Positions 16,092 to 24,479 of a DNA stretch of 64,000 bases are shown here, piece by piece. Made by a program: the position numbers and the translations under genes. The notes under the pieces are model-generated. The model was not told the origin of the DNA. It did no database searches and saw nothing but the letters and a program-made list of their open reading frames with translations. Source of the DNA: an uncultured Phascolarctobacterium sp. (GTDB lineage: Bacteria; Bacillota; Negativicutes; Acidaminococcales; Acidaminococcaceae); NCBI RefSeq assembly GCF_900770955.1, contig NZ_CAAGLX010000011.1, positions 186,001 through 250,000 of the forward strand. Direction: 5' to 3'. Numbering within the stretch: the first letter of the stretch is position 1; the number at the start of each line of letters is the position of its first letter.

Positions 16092-16980
16092 CGCAAAGGG
16101 CAGTATATCGTTTCCATGCCTGTTGGCGGCGCTGCTATTGGCACTCAGTGCTCAGCTTTGCCTGCTTTATGCGACCAAAGGTCTTGAGACGGAAAAAGAT
16201 TTTTTACGGGGACAGCAGCTCAGGCTGCTGTGCGGCTCGGTGCTGCAGTCTATAGGACAAACACCGCAGCCTGCAGGTACGCAGCTTTGCTATGAGGGCG
16301 AGCTGCAGCCGGGAAGCGAACCGGTAACAGTGACAAGCGAAAGCATTTACAGCTCAGACGGGCAGATAGATTACCTGAAGGTGTCTGCCGCAGCCGCTAA
16401 TCATGTCGGCGCAGTACAGCGGCTGCACAGGCTAAGGGTAGGCTTTAGTCCGGAAATAAAGAATCTGGCGGCAAGAAGCGTTCTGGCGGGACGTTCTCTG
16501 TCAGGAAGTGAATATCTGCAGCAAGCAGCGTTATATACAAGCATAGAAGAAGTAAGGCTGCCGCAGATTAGCTTTCTGCAGAATAAATGCGCTGCCTCGC
16601 TGAACAAAAGGACTACGGAGGAAAATGGCCTCAGTGCCCGCTTTTATTATCTGAGAAGCAACACTTCGCTGAGTCTTGGCAGTAAAGGCCTGCAGGGTGC
16701 AACACTGATAGCCAATAAGCTGTCGATAAATACTGCACCGGGCTCATATTACCCGGACCGCATAGTGCTTATCAGTGAAGAGGGCGATATTACGCTGGGC
16801 GACGGTACCAAAATGGCACAGGCGCTGCTGCTGGCGAAGGGAACGGTGACAATAGGTGCAGGCTGTCAGCTGAACGGCTTTGTCCTTGCCGACAAAGTCG
16901 TGCTCAGGGGAACAGCAGACCTTACTCCTGATAAAGGTGCTGTTGAACCGATGCTGACACCGGCCTTTAATAAGCCGTAA
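16081..16980 (+). CDS. Large minor pseudopilin-like protein (GspK/PilX position)
   Basis: The last and largest gene of the operon encodes 299 residues. The N-terminus MMHSAKG|SISFP is followed by a helix of Leu and Ala. The +5 position is proline and no glutamate is present, as in GspK and tip pilins, which lack Glu5. The C-terminal third has a repeating pattern (GATLIANKL, GDITLGDGTKMAQALLLAKGTVTIGAG) that suggests a beta-helix or bactofilin-like stack, unlike classic GspK. A second ATG lies one codon later. The assignment rests on position, size and leader. Confidence 0.58.
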   Translation: MMHSAKGSISFPCLLAALLLALSAQLCLLYATKGLETEKDFLRGQQLRLLCGSVLQSIGQTPQPAGTQLCYEGELQPGSEPVTVTSESIYSSDGQIDYLKVSAAAANHVGAVQRLHRLRVGFSPEIKNLAARSVLAGRSLSGSEYLQQAALYTSIEEVRLPQISFLQNKCAASLNKRTTEENGLSARFYYLRSNTSLSLGSKGLQGATLIANKLSINTAPGSYYPDRIVLISEEGDITLGDGTKMAQALLLAKGTVTIGAGCQLNGFVLADKVVLRGTADLTPDKGAVEPMLTPAFNKP

Positions 16981-17004
16981 TTTTATTGAAAATATTGCAT
17001 AACC

Positions 17005-17050
17005 AAAAAAGAACTAGCCGGAGCTTTGACTGCTCTTGCTAGTTCTTTTG
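17005..17050. terminator. Bidirectional terminator between the secretion operon and pth
   Basis: AAAAGAACTAGC (17007-17018) pairs perfectly with GCTAGTTCTTTT (17038-17049). It serves both convergent operons. Confidence 0.92.
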
Positions 17051-17056
17051 CATTGC

Positions 17057-17653
17057 TTATTCAGCCGCAGGTTTTTCAGCCTTGGGCTTTTTCTTGTTGT
17101 GGGCCTGCATAACCTCTTCGATATCGCCGGATTTAATCCATTCCTCCAGCGCTGTAGCCATTTCTGCTACTGCTGCTTCGATGGCGGTTTTGTCATCGCC
17201 CTGGAAGGCATGCAGTACATGGTTGACAACGGCCTTGTTGTTGCGTGCCGGGTGGCCGATGCCGATTTTAAAGCGCGGATAGGCGTCGGTACCCAAATGC
17301 TCGGTAATGGATTTGATACCGTTGTGACCGCCGGCGCTGCCCTTGCGGCGGATGCGCAGCTGGCCTACGGGCATATCCATATCATCCTGGATAACAGCGA
17401 TATCATCCGGGTCGATGTGATAGAAGTTGGCGTAGGCACCTACAGCAACACCGCTGAGGTTCATGTAGGTAGTGGGCTTGATGATGATGATTTTTTCGGG
17501 AGCGCGGTATTCTGCCATATAGGCACTGCGGTCCTCCTTGCCGAAGCTCACGCCGAGACGGCGGGCCAGCTCGTCAACTACCATAAAGCCGATGTTGTGA
17601 CGGGTATTTTCGTATTCGCGGCCGATATTGCCAAGGCCGACAATTAATTTCAT
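17057..17653 (-). CDS. pth: Peptidyl-tRNA hydrolase
   Basis: This enzyme releases tRNA from stalled peptidyl-tRNA. Visible motifs are MKLIVGLGNIGREYENTRHN at the start (with the catalytic His as HNIGF), KPTTYMNLSG, and VIQDDMDMPVG with GSAGGHNGIKSI. The length of 198 residues is normal, with a charged Lys/Pro/Glu tail. The start follows AAAGGAGC. It lies 15 bases downstream of the deacetylase gene and ends the minus-strand run at the shared terminator. The neighbouring prs and glmU make the familiar glmU-prs-pth order, here with a deacetylase inserted. Confidence 0.96.
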   Translation of the reverse strand: MKLIVGLGNIGREYENTRHNIGFMVVDELARRLGVSFGKEDRSAYMAEYRAPEKIIIIKPTTYMNLSGVAVGAYANFYHIDPDDIAVIQDDMDMPVGQLRIRRKGSAGGHNGIKSITEHLGTDAYPRFKIGIGHPARNNKAVVNHVLHAFQGDDKTAIEAAVAEMATALEEWIKSGDIEEVMQAHNKKKPKAEKPAAE

Positions 17654-17668
17654 ATTGTTGCTCCTTTA

Positions 17669-18460
17669 TTATTTATTAAGTTCTTCGATTGTGACAAATT
17701 CATATCCCTCTGCACGCAGGCGGTCGATGATAAGACCTACTGCCTCAATCGTCTGATCGCGCGGTGCCGCATTTTTGGGACTGTCACCGTCATGCAGCAG
17801 GACAATCGCACCGGGGGCTGCATTCTCGCAGACTCTGTCGGCGATTACCTGCACGCCGGGGTTAGTCCAGTCGCGAGGAATGATGCTCCAGTTTACAACC
17901 TGCATACCTGCAGCATTAATGGCTTTGATTGTACTCCAATCCTTGAAGCCGTGCGGCGGACGCATATACTGCGGTGCAGTACCGGTGATGCTTTGCAGTG
18001 TTTGCTTGCCATAGGCAATGTTGTCGGCAGCTTCGCTGCTGCTGAGCTTGAGTAAATCTCTGTGATAGCCTGCATGCAGAGCGATAAGGTGTCCTTGCGC
18101 TTGTACGAGCCTTACTGTTTCGGGATGCTTAGCAGCATTTTCACCAACCATAAAGAAGGTGGCGTGTACATTTTTGGCTGCCAAAAGCTTGAGCAGCTTT
18201 TGGGTATAGGGCGGATAAGGGCCGTCGTCAAAGGTGAGGGCGATGAGCTTACGGCCGTGGGTGTTTTCGGCGTGCGTTATAACCCTACCGTAAAAGCTAT
18301 TGCCCGGAAGCACGGCGAGCAGCAGCAGTACGCCTGCAAGCGCAAGGCTGAGGCCTGCGCTGACAGCGGCGGTTTTCCTGCTGATTTTTTTGTATATCCC
18401 CAGCCACAGCAGCAGTACGCTGGCCAGGGAACAGATAATAAGAAGATAAATGATACGCAT
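17669..18460 (-). CDS. Membrane-anchored polysaccharide deacetylase
   Basis: A NodB-fold deacetylase acting outside the cytoplasmic membrane, probably on peptidoglycan or another GlcNAc polymer. Two N-terminal hydrophobic segments (about 1-23 and 31-53) precede the catalytic domain. Catalytic motifs are TFDDGP, HAGYH (metal histidines in the HxxxH arrangement), RPPHG, NWSIIPRDW and IVLLHDGD. The length of 263 residues is short for this family, with no extra carbohydrate module. The ATG at 18460 follows TTGGAG. Between prs and this gene lie two terminators in a row, so it likely has separate expression. Confidence 0.88.
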   Translation of the reverse strand: MRIIYLLIICSLASVLLLWLGIYKKISRKTAAVSAGLSLALAGVLLLLAVLPGNSFYGRVITHAENTHGRKLIALTFDDGPYPPYTQKLLKLLAAKNVHATFFMVGENAAKHPETVRLVQAQGHLIALHAGYHRDLLKLSSSEAADNIAYGKQTLQSITGTAPQYMRPPHGFKDWSTIKAINAAGMQVVNWSIIPRDWTNPGVQVIADRVCENAAPGAIVLLHDGDSPKNAAPRDQTIEAVGLIIDRLRAEGYEFVTIEELNK

Positions 18461-18477
18461 AGTTACTCCAAATATTA

Positions 18478-18500
18478 AAGCCGGTAGTTTTGCCGGCTTT
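18478..18500 (-). terminator. Second terminator between prs and the deacetylase gene
   Basis: AAAGCCGG and CCGGCTTT form an eight-base stem around an eight-base loop. It is second in line for minus-strand transcription from prs. Confidence 0.6.
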
Positions 18501-18509
18501 AATCATAAC

Positions 18510-18540
18510 AAAAAGGCTTGCCAGAGGCAAGCCTTTTTAT
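18510..18540 (-). terminator. Terminator after prs
   Basis: AAAAAGGCTTGCC pairs with GGCAAGCCTTTTT with a short loop, eight bases after the prs stop. T-runs are present on both strands. Confidence 0.9.
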
Positions 18541-18547
18541 ATTACGC

Positions 18548-19507
18548 TTAGTGTTTGGTATCGAATAATTGGCTTACAGACCAGTCATTGTAGATGCGCA
18601 GAATGGTTTCTGCCAGAATCGGCGCAATGGAGAGCACCTTAATTTTCGGGTGCTTTTTGGAAGGAGCCAGAGGAATGGTGTTAGTAACAACCAGCTCGGT
18701 GATATCGGATTGTGCAATGCGGGACAGTGCCGGATCGGTCAGGATCGGGTGAGTGCAGCATGCATAAACTTCTTTAGCACCGAATTTCTTCAGAGCGCGT
18801 GCGCCTTCGGTCAGGGAGCCTGCGGTATCAACCATGTCGTCTACCATGATGCAGGTTTTACCTTTAACGTCACCAATCAGGTTCATAACCTCAGCAACGC
18901 CGGGTTCCGGACGACGTTTGTCGATGATAGCCAGCGGTGCATTCAGCATTTCAGCGAAATTGCGGGCACGGCTTACGCCACCAAGGTCCGGAGAGATAAC
19001 AACCATGTCTTCCAGGTTCTTGGATTTAATGTATTCTGCCATCAGCGGGCCGCCGGGCATATGGTCAAAGGGGATGTTGAAGAAGCCTTGAATTTGTGCA
19101 GCGTGCAGGTCGATGGTTACTACACGGGTAATGCCTGCAGTTTCCAGCAGGTCTGCCATCAGCTTAGCAGTGATAGGCTCACGGCCGCGTGCTTTGCGGT
19201 CCTGGCGTGCATAGCCATAGTAGGGGATAACAGCAGTGATGTGGTTAGCGCTGGCGCGTTTGAAGGCATCAGCCATAATCAAAAGCTCCATTACGTTATC
19301 GTTAACTACAGGGCCGCAGGTAGGCTGTACAATGAAGATATCCTTGCCGCGTACACTTTCGTTAATCATTACCTGAACTTCGCCGTTGTTGAAACGGTTA
19401 ACTACGGAATCACCAACGGTGGTTCCGAGGTAAGCAGCGATTTCGCGTGCCAGATCAGGATTTGCATTACCGGTAAATATTCTTAACTTATTCTCGTCAG
19501 ACAACAT
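18548..19507 (-). CDS. prs: Ribose-phosphate pyrophosphokinase
   Basis: The enzyme makes phosphoribosyl pyrophosphate from ribose 5-phosphate and ATP for purine, pyrimidine, NAD, His and Trp synthesis. Motifs are FNNGEVQVMINESVRGKDIFIVQPT, YYGYARQDRKARGREPI, and the PRPP-binding loop CIMVDDMVDTAGSLTEGA. I start at the ATG at 19507 because GGAGGG lies seven bases upstream, giving 319 residues, normal for the family; a TTG five codons earlier overlaps that site. It has its own promoter at 19577-19605 in addition to read-through from glmU. The upstream purR gene fits joint control of purine supply. Confidence 0.96.
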   Translation of the reverse strand: MLSDENKLRIFTGNANPDLAREIAAYLGTTVGDSVVNRFNNGEVQVMINESVRGKDIFIVQPTCGPVVNDNVMELLIMADAFKRASANHITAVIPYYGYARQDRKARGREPITAKLMADLLETAGITRVVTIDLHAAQIQGFFNIPFDHMPGGPLMAEYIKSKNLEDMVVISPDLGGVSRARNFAEMLNAPLAIIDKRRPEPGVAEVMNLIGDVKGKTCIMVDDMVDTAGSLTEGARALKKFGAKEVYACCTHPILTDPALSRIAQSDITELVVTNTIPLAPSKKHPKIKVLSIAPILAETILRIYNDWSVSQLFDTKH

Positions 19508-19576
19508 GTCCAATCCCTCCAAAATTACCTTGTTTGTAGTTTGCTGGTGCGATGAGCAAAACTTTACTTAAATTTA

Positions 19577-19605
19577 ATTATACACAAAAAACACGTAAAT
19601 CACAA
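19577..19605 (-). promoter_or_regulatory. Promoter of prs
   Basis: On minus, TTGTGA (19600-19605) and TATAAT (19577-19582) are 17 bases apart, with a leader of about 65 bases. Confidence 0.75.
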
Positions 19606-19623
19606 GTTTTTTGTAAACTTTTT

Positions 19624-19637
19624 GACACATATGTGAC
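19624..19637. promoter_or_regulatory. CACATATGTG palindrome upstream of prs promoter
   Basis: GTCACATATGTGTC, read on minus, is centred near -60 of the prs promoter and ten bases from the glmU stop. It shares 12 bases with the palindrome at 13361. Confidence 0.35.
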
Positions 19638-19646
19638 TATAAAAGC

Positions 19647-21023
19647 TTATTTACTTTCGTTACGGTATTTTTCGGCCCAGCCTTCGATATTTTTCTGGCG
19701 GGCACGTGCAATACCCAGAGCATTTTCGGGTACTTCCTTGGTAATAGTGCTGCCGGCACCGATGTAGGTGTTGGCCTGTACAGTAACAGGAGCAACAAGG
19801 TTGGTGTTGCAGCCGACGAAAGCGTTGTCCCCGATAACAGTGCGATGCTTCTTCTTGCCGTCGTAGTTGACGGTGATGCAGCCGCAGCCCATGTTAACAC
19901 CGCTGCCGATGTCGCTGTCGCCGATGTAGGTGAGATGCGGCAGCTTGGTGCCTTCGCCTACGTTGGAGTTTTTAACCTCTACATAGTTGCCGATTTTAAC
20001 GTGGTCGCTGATAACGGTGTCGGGACGCAGATGAACGTACGGACCGGCGGTAACGTGATTTTTCACCTCGCAGTCATGGCCGTAGATGAATTGCAGATGG
20101 TTGTCGTCACCGATTTTTACATTAGTGAAGCGGGCGTTAGGTCCGATTTCGCAGTCCTCGCCGATTTCGGTTGTGCCCTCCAGCCAGGTGTAAGGATAAA
20201 TAACGGTATCGCGGCCGATTTTTACGCTTGCTTCGATAAAGGTGCTGGCAGGATCCATAATAGTTACGCCTGCATCCATCAGCTTATCCAAAATGCGTTG
20301 GCGCATAACACCTTCGGCAACGGAAAGTTGCTTGCGGGAGTTGATGCCCATAACCATATCGCTGTCGGCAGTGGAAATACCGCCAACCTTGGAGCCTGCT
20401 TCGTTGAGCTTTTGCAGTACGTCGGTCAGGTAATATTCGCCCTGTGCGTTGTCATTTGTCAGGGTAGCCAGCACGTCAAACATTTGCGGGCATTCCATGC
20501 AGTAAATACCGGTGTTGATTTCTTTGATAGCCTTTTGCTCTTCGGTAGCATCCTTTTGCTCTACGATGCCCTGAACATTGCCGTCAGCATCGCGGACAAT
20601 GCGGCCGTAGCCGAACGGATCGTCCATAATTGCTGTAAGTACGGTAGCAGCAGCACCGCTTTCCTGATGTGCTTCGCAGAATTTTTTCAGCTCTTCGCCG
20701 TCCAGCAACGGAGTGTCGCCGCACAGGATGAGCGCAGTGCCGTGAAAGTCCTTCAGGGCGTCGGCAGTCTGCATGACAGCGTGGCCAGTGCCAAGCTGTT
20801 CGGCCTGCAGGGCGATTGTTCCCTGATTGCCTACCATTGCTTCTACCAGCTCTGCCTCGTGACCTACGATAACCACCTTTTTGTCTGCACCGGCAGCGCT
20901 TGCAGCATCAATTACGTGCTGCAGCATGGGTTTGCCGCCTACCTTGTGCAGTACCTTGGGGTATTTGCTGCGCATTCTGGTGCCTTTGCCTGCGGCGAGG
21001 ATGATTGCTACTAATTCTGACAT
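19647..21023 (-). CDS. glmU: Bifunctional UDP-GlcNAc pyrophosphorylase/glucosamine-1-phosphate acetyltransferase
   Basis: It makes UDP-GlcNAc for peptidoglycan and lipopolysaccharide: acetylation of glucosamine 1-phosphate, then uridylylation. The N-terminal uridylyltransferase domain (about 1-230) has LAAGKGTRMRSKYPKVLHKV and GDTPLL. The C-terminal left-handed beta-helix (about 250-440) has hexapeptide repeats and the acetyltransferase segments YVEVKNSNVGEGTKLPHLTYIGDS and GCGCITVNYDG. At 458 residues it is full length. It follows GAAAGGAAG. The neighbouring prs is the usual partner, and wecB and murA elsewhere in the window use its product. Confidence 0.97.
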   Translation of the reverse strand: MSELVAIILAAGKGTRMRSKYPKVLHKVGGKPMLQHVIDAASAAGADKKVVIVGHEAELVEAMVGNQGTIALQAEQLGTGHAVMQTADALKDFHGTALILCGDTPLLDGEELKKFCEAHQESGAAATVLTAIMDDPFGYGRIVRDADGNVQGIVEQKDATEEQKAIKEINTGIYCMECPQMFDVLATLTNDNAQGEYYLTDVLQKLNEAGSKVGGISTADSDMVMGINSRKQLSVAEGVMRQRILDKLMDAGVTIMDPASTFIEASVKIGRDTVIYPYTWLEGTTEIGEDCEIGPNARFTNVKIGDDNHLQFIYGHDCEVKNHVTAGPYVHLRPDTVISDHVKIGNYVEVKNSNVGEGTKLPHLTYIGDSDIGSGVNMGCGCITVNYDGKKKHRTVIGDNAFVGCNTNLVAPVTVQANTYIGAGSTITKEVPENALGIARARQKNIEGWAEKYRNESK

Positions 21024-21150
21024 GTGAGTTCTTCCTTTCCTGGCTGACTATAAGGCAGCATCTGCGTCACGAGGTTTACCGGACGTACAAGTGCCGTCGT
21101 CAATTTCGTTTAGCATCTGCTGTATTCAAGTCAGCCTGACGTATTCTATA

Positions 21151-21960
21151 TTATTTATTTACTTCCAATGTTACCTGCTGCTGTTCTTCGTCTACGTTAT
21201 GCAGGGTGAAGAAGGCAGTGTAATCTTCTACCAGCTTGCGTTCCGGTGCGGCAGTGGCGATTAAAAAGGCCTTGCCTACAACCTGAGCGCCGACTTCGTG
21301 CGCCAAAGCAATCATGCCCTTGGCGGTGCCGCCGCCCTTCATAACATCATCTATAATCAGTACACGGCTGCCAGGCTGCAGAGCGCGCTTGGGCATAGCC
21401 ATGTTTTGGATAACCTTGGTGGAGCCGCTGACGTAATTGATGTTGACAGTGCTGCCTTCGGTAATATCACTGGTGTGACGGGCGATAACGAGAGGTACGT
21501 TAAACGCACGCGCAGTCTGCATAGCCAGCGGAATACCGCTTGTTTCTACCGTCATAATGCAGTCCGGTGCCAGCTCCTGCAGACGGAGCATAAAGATTTC
21601 ACCCAGACGCACTACGGTTTCCGGGTGACAGAGAATGTCGGTAGTATAAAGCATACCGCCGGGCAGAATGCGGTCTGGAGAGGTGAGGCGGGCTGCCAGC
21701 TCTTCCAAAAAGGCTGCGTCATCCTCTGGCAGGTGGCCGGGGATAAAGCGTACACCGCCGGCAGCACCGGAAACGGTTTCTACCTTGCCCAGTCCGTAAA
21801 GCTCCAGACCGGATTTTACGGCTAAAACATCTTCGCTGAGAGTAGATTTGGCGATAGCAAATTTTTTACAGAAATATGAAAATGAAAACAGCCGATATGG
21901 ATGATCGGCTAAAAGTTTACTTAACGCTGCTACGCGTTCAATTCTTTTGGCTTTTACCAT
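21151..21960 (-). CDS. purR: Purine operon repressor, Bacillus type
   Basis: A PRPP-responsive repressor, with an N-terminal winged helix (about 1-75) and a C-terminal phosphoribosyltransferase-like domain. The PRPP-binding loop reads VLIIDDVMKGGGTAKG. Ligand binding to this inactive transferase fold controls DNA binding in Bacillus. I start at ATG 21960, ten bases after AGGAGG, giving 269 residues against about 285 in Bacillus. Its first 23 bases overlap the end of the nucleotidyltransferase gene. It is next to glmU and prs, so the sensor sits near the gene that makes its ligand. Confidence 0.93.
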   Translation of the reverse strand: MVKAKRIERVAALSKLLADHPYRLFSFSYFCKKFAIAKSTLSEDVLAVKSGLELYGLGKVETVSGAAGGVRFIPGHLPEDDAAFLEELAARLTSPDRILPGGMLYTTDILCHPETVVRLGEIFMLRLQELAPDCIMTVETSGIPLAMQTARAFNVPLVIARHTSDITEGSTVNINYVSGSTKVIQNMAMPKRALQPGSRVLIIDDVMKGGGTAKGMIALAHEVGAQVVGKAFLIATAAPERKLVEDYTAFFTLHNVDEEQQQVTLEVNK

Positions 21961-22732
21961 ATGTAAGCGTCCTCCTTGCAAGTTCCAGGTCACTGGGTTT
22001 ATCTATATCCATGCCGATACACGCATGACGGGTGATGATGGCTTTGCAACGCATTTCCAAAAGTGCGGAGGTGCGTGCTTCCGCATCAGCCACTGTCAGG
22101 CGATGGCACAACAGCTTTATTAAAAAGCTCCAGCCAAGCCAGTTGCACAGCTTGAGCGGTGATTTGCGGCGGGCAAAGATTTCGCGTGCTTTTTGCTGGC
22201 CGGTGGGAATAATCTCTTTGGCCATCAGCATCATATTGCCGCCGGTAAAGACGCCGTCACGCAGCTTGCCGTAGGTGCGTTTGGCATCGGGGTAAGCGCT
22301 CAGACAGGCATCCTTGGGTATGATGGGATAATAAAGCTGGGCTTCGGGGGAGGCGTTGCAGGCTGCAAGAAAGTCGCGTACTGCCAGAGAAGTCAGCAGC
22401 GGAATGTCATCACACACACCTAACAGCTTTTCGCTGGCGTCCGGCCCCAGGGCCTGAGCGGCAACGGCAGCTGTAGCCGGCAGGTCACCTGCAGCTTTAC
22501 ACAGCAGGACGTTATCCGGTAATGTGCCCTCCAAAAGCGGCAAGGCTTCGGGGCGGGCAGCTACGACAATGCGGCGGATACGTCCGCTTCCCTGCAGGGC
22601 TGCGATGATATAGTCAATGAGGCGCTTATCGCCAAGCGGTGCCAGGCAGCGGTGCTCGGTGCCTGCACAGGCCTGCAGCCAGGGGCTGAGGCCGCCTGCT
22701 ACAATAAAAGCATCTATATTAGCAGTTGTCAT
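21938..22732 (-). CDS. MobA-like nucleotidyltransferase family protein
   Basis: An NTP-transferase fold protein of 264 residues. The N-terminus IDAFIVAGGLSPWL matches the AGG nucleotide loop but lacks the following basic LGxGxRM pattern of the best-known enzymes. CDDIPLL is the metal-binding region and GMDIDKPSDLELA is a C-terminal MobA-like motif. The substrate is unknown; I make no claim of molybdopterin chemistry. The ATG at 22732 lies two bases after the GntR stop; a GTG at 22738 would overlap it. It is clustered with ispE, gntR and purR. Confidence 0.72.
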   Translation of the reverse strand: MTTANIDAFIVAGGLSPWLQACAGTEHRCLAPLGDKRLIDYIIAALQGSGRIRRIVVAARPEALPLLEGTLPDNVLLCKAAGDLPATAAVAAQALGPDASEKLLGVCDDIPLLTSLAVRDFLAACNASPEAQLYYPIIPKDACLSAYPDAKRTYGKLRDGVFTGGNMMLMAKEIIPTGQQKAREIFARRKSPLKLCNWLGWSFLIKLLCHRLTVADAEARTSALLEMRCKAIITRHACIGMDIDKPSDLELARRTLTYGKSQKN

Positions 22733-22734
22733 GC

Positions 22735-23427
22735 TCACGCCTTCTTCTGCGGCAGATGCTCACTGAGAGAACGCATGAGGGTGTGCTCGGCGTTTTCCAG
22801 ATGGATGCGGGCAGCGTACTGCGCACGTTCTACGTCATGTGCGGCAATAGCCTCTACAAGGTTACGGTGTTCGTCCATGGTTTCTACCAGACGTCCCGGA
22901 TAGCTCATGGAACGGCCGCGGATAGTGGTCATCTGCTCGCGCAGATTGTTGATGATGCTGCGCAGACGCTCGTTGCGGCTGGCGGTGTACAGCATATCAT
23001 GAAAGGCTGTATCTACTTCGACGATTTTTTCCATATCGTTGTTGGCGATGTGCTGGCCGATTTCAATAAGATAACCGTTAAGCTGCTCGAGCTCTTCGTC
23101 TGTAATACGCTCGGCGGCCAGGCCGGCGGCCAGAATATCCAGGCTGATACGGATTTCGTAAATTTCGGTGATATCCTTAATGGAAATATCGGCAACATAG
23201 GTACCGCGACGGGGAATCATAACTACAAAGCCTTCCAACTCCAGCTTACGGATAGCTTCGCGCACGGGCGTACGGCTTACGCCCATTTCGTCAGCCAGCT
23301 GGATTTCCATGAGGCGTTCGCCTGGGCTGAAGGTGCCGTCAATAATAGCTTGACGGATATTTTCACAGACTAGCTCGCGCAAAGGCTTATAGCTGTCTAG
23401 TTTTATAGGCTGCAAATGTCCGGACAT
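22735..23427 (-). CDS. GntR family regulator, FadR/FCD subfamily
   Basis: A dimeric metabolite-responsive transcription factor of 230 residues. The N-terminal winged helix (about 10-75) has LRELVCENIRQAIIDGTFSPG and GVSRTPVREAIRKLELEGFV, which is the GntR signature. The all-helical FCD effector domain (about 85-215) has EIRISLDILAAGLAAERIT and the metal-ligand type pattern DTAFHDMLYTAS plus MDEHRNLVEAI with conserved His. It starts one base after the ispE stop and is co-transcribed with it. The effector cannot be told from sequence; a role linked to the nearby pyc/ftsH palindrome is only speculation. Confidence 0.88.
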   Translation of the reverse strand: MSGHLQPIKLDSYKPLRELVCENIRQAIIDGTFSPGERLMEIQLADEMGVSRTPVREAIRKLELEGFVVMIPRRGTYVADISIKDITEIYEIRISLDILAAGLAAERITDEELEQLNGYLIEIGQHIANNDMEKIVEVDTAFHDMLYTASRNERLRSIINNLREQMTTIRGRSMSYPGRLVETMDEHRNLVEAIAAHDVERAQYAARIHLENAEHTLMRSLSEHLPQKKA

Positions 23428-23428
23428 A

Positions 23429-24289
23429 TTAGTTTCTCCTTCCGATAGTTGTGGTAATAGCTGTTTCTACATCAAAATCTGTCAGTGCCTGCTGTACGCG
23501 TTCGGCAGTTTCTTTGTCGGCGGTGAGGCCGAATACTGTCGGGCCGCTGCCGCTCATGAGAGCGTAGTAGGCACCTGCTCCCAGCATAGCAGCCTTGATA
23601 GAGGCTATAACGGGGTGTGCCGGGATGGTAACTGTTTCTAAAACATTGCCCATATAGGGAACGATAGCCTGTCCGCCTTCGCGCAGGTATGCTTCGAGCT
23701 GCCAGATGCAGGGGGAATGGACTACACGGCCGTGGTTAAAGTTCTTGTAAACCCAGGCGGTGGAAACCTCCAGTCCGCGGGGCTTGGCCAGTACCAGCCA
23801 TGTTTCTGGCATGTCCTCCAGCTTGGTGAGGACTTCGCCGCGTCCGGTTGCCAGCATGGTGCCGCCTTCTATGCAAAACGGTATATCGCTGCCCAACTGC
23901 GCAGCGAGCTGTTCCAGCTCATAATTTTCCAGGTTAAGCTCCCAGTAACGGTTCAGGCCACGCAAGACTGCTGCCGCATCACTGCTGCCGCCTGCCAGTC
24001 CTGCCGCCAGAAAAATTTTTTTGTTCAAGGCGATGTGAACGTTCGGAATAATATTGCAGTGACCTGCGAGCAATGCGGCTGCTCTGTAGGCCAGGTTATC
24101 AGGACCGCAGCTGAGGTTGTGCAGATTAGAGCTTATCTGAATGCCGTTACCCTTGCTGATAACGATTTCGTCGCTCAGACCGACGCTCTGCATAATCATG
24201 CTCACCTCGTGGTAGCCGTCCTCGCGCTTGCCGAGAATATCAAGTCCCAAATTTATTTTGGCATATGCCGTTTCTTTTATTTGCTTCAT
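23429..24289 (-). CDS. ispE: 4-diphosphocytidyl-2-C-methyl-D-erythritol kinase
   Basis: A GHMP kinase of the MEP pathway for isoprenoids, making quinone side chains and undecaprenyl phosphate precursors. Motifs are AYAKINLGLDILGKREDGYHEV at the N-terminus, the ATP loop LAAGLAGGSSDAAAVLRGLN (PxGAGLGGGSSDAA type, with Leu and Ala replacing two Gly), and GSGPTVFGL at the C-terminus. The length of 286 residues is normal. It is first in the run ispE-gntR-nucleotidyltransferase-purR. A promoter is likely upstream (TTGCTA, 17 bases, TAAAAT on minus). Confidence 0.95.
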   Translation of the reverse strand: MKQIKETAYAKINLGLDILGKREDGYHEVSMIMQSVGLSDEIVISKGNGIQISSNLHNLSCGPDNLAYRAAALLAGHCNIIPNVHIALNKKIFLAAGLAGGSSDAAAVLRGLNRYWELNLENYELEQLAAQLGSDIPFCIEGGTMLATGRGEVLTKLEDMPETWLVLAKPRGLEVSTAWVYKNFNHGRVVHSPCIWQLEAYLREGGQAIVPYMGNVLETVTIPAHPVIASIKAAMLGAGAYYALMSGSGPTVFGLTADKETAERVQQALTDFDVETAITTTIGRRN

Positions 24290-24479
24290 TATAAGTTCAC
24301 CTGCCTAATATTGTATACAGTATTATTTTATACTGCTTATGCCTGCATAGCAAGAATTTTTTTCGAACGTTCGGGATTTTGGCGAGAAAAATATTTAGTT
24401 GTTGCCTTTCTGCGTTAAAGTGTTACAATATATACATAAAAAACAAATTCAGAATTTTTTGCTTGCAAAGGAGAATTTT

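Noticed and set aside
24364..24373. CGAACGTTCG as a LexA (SOS) box
   Set aside because: The Firmicute box needs four bases between the halves; here there is none, and the site is beside ispE and the YitT-type gene rather than the polymerase.
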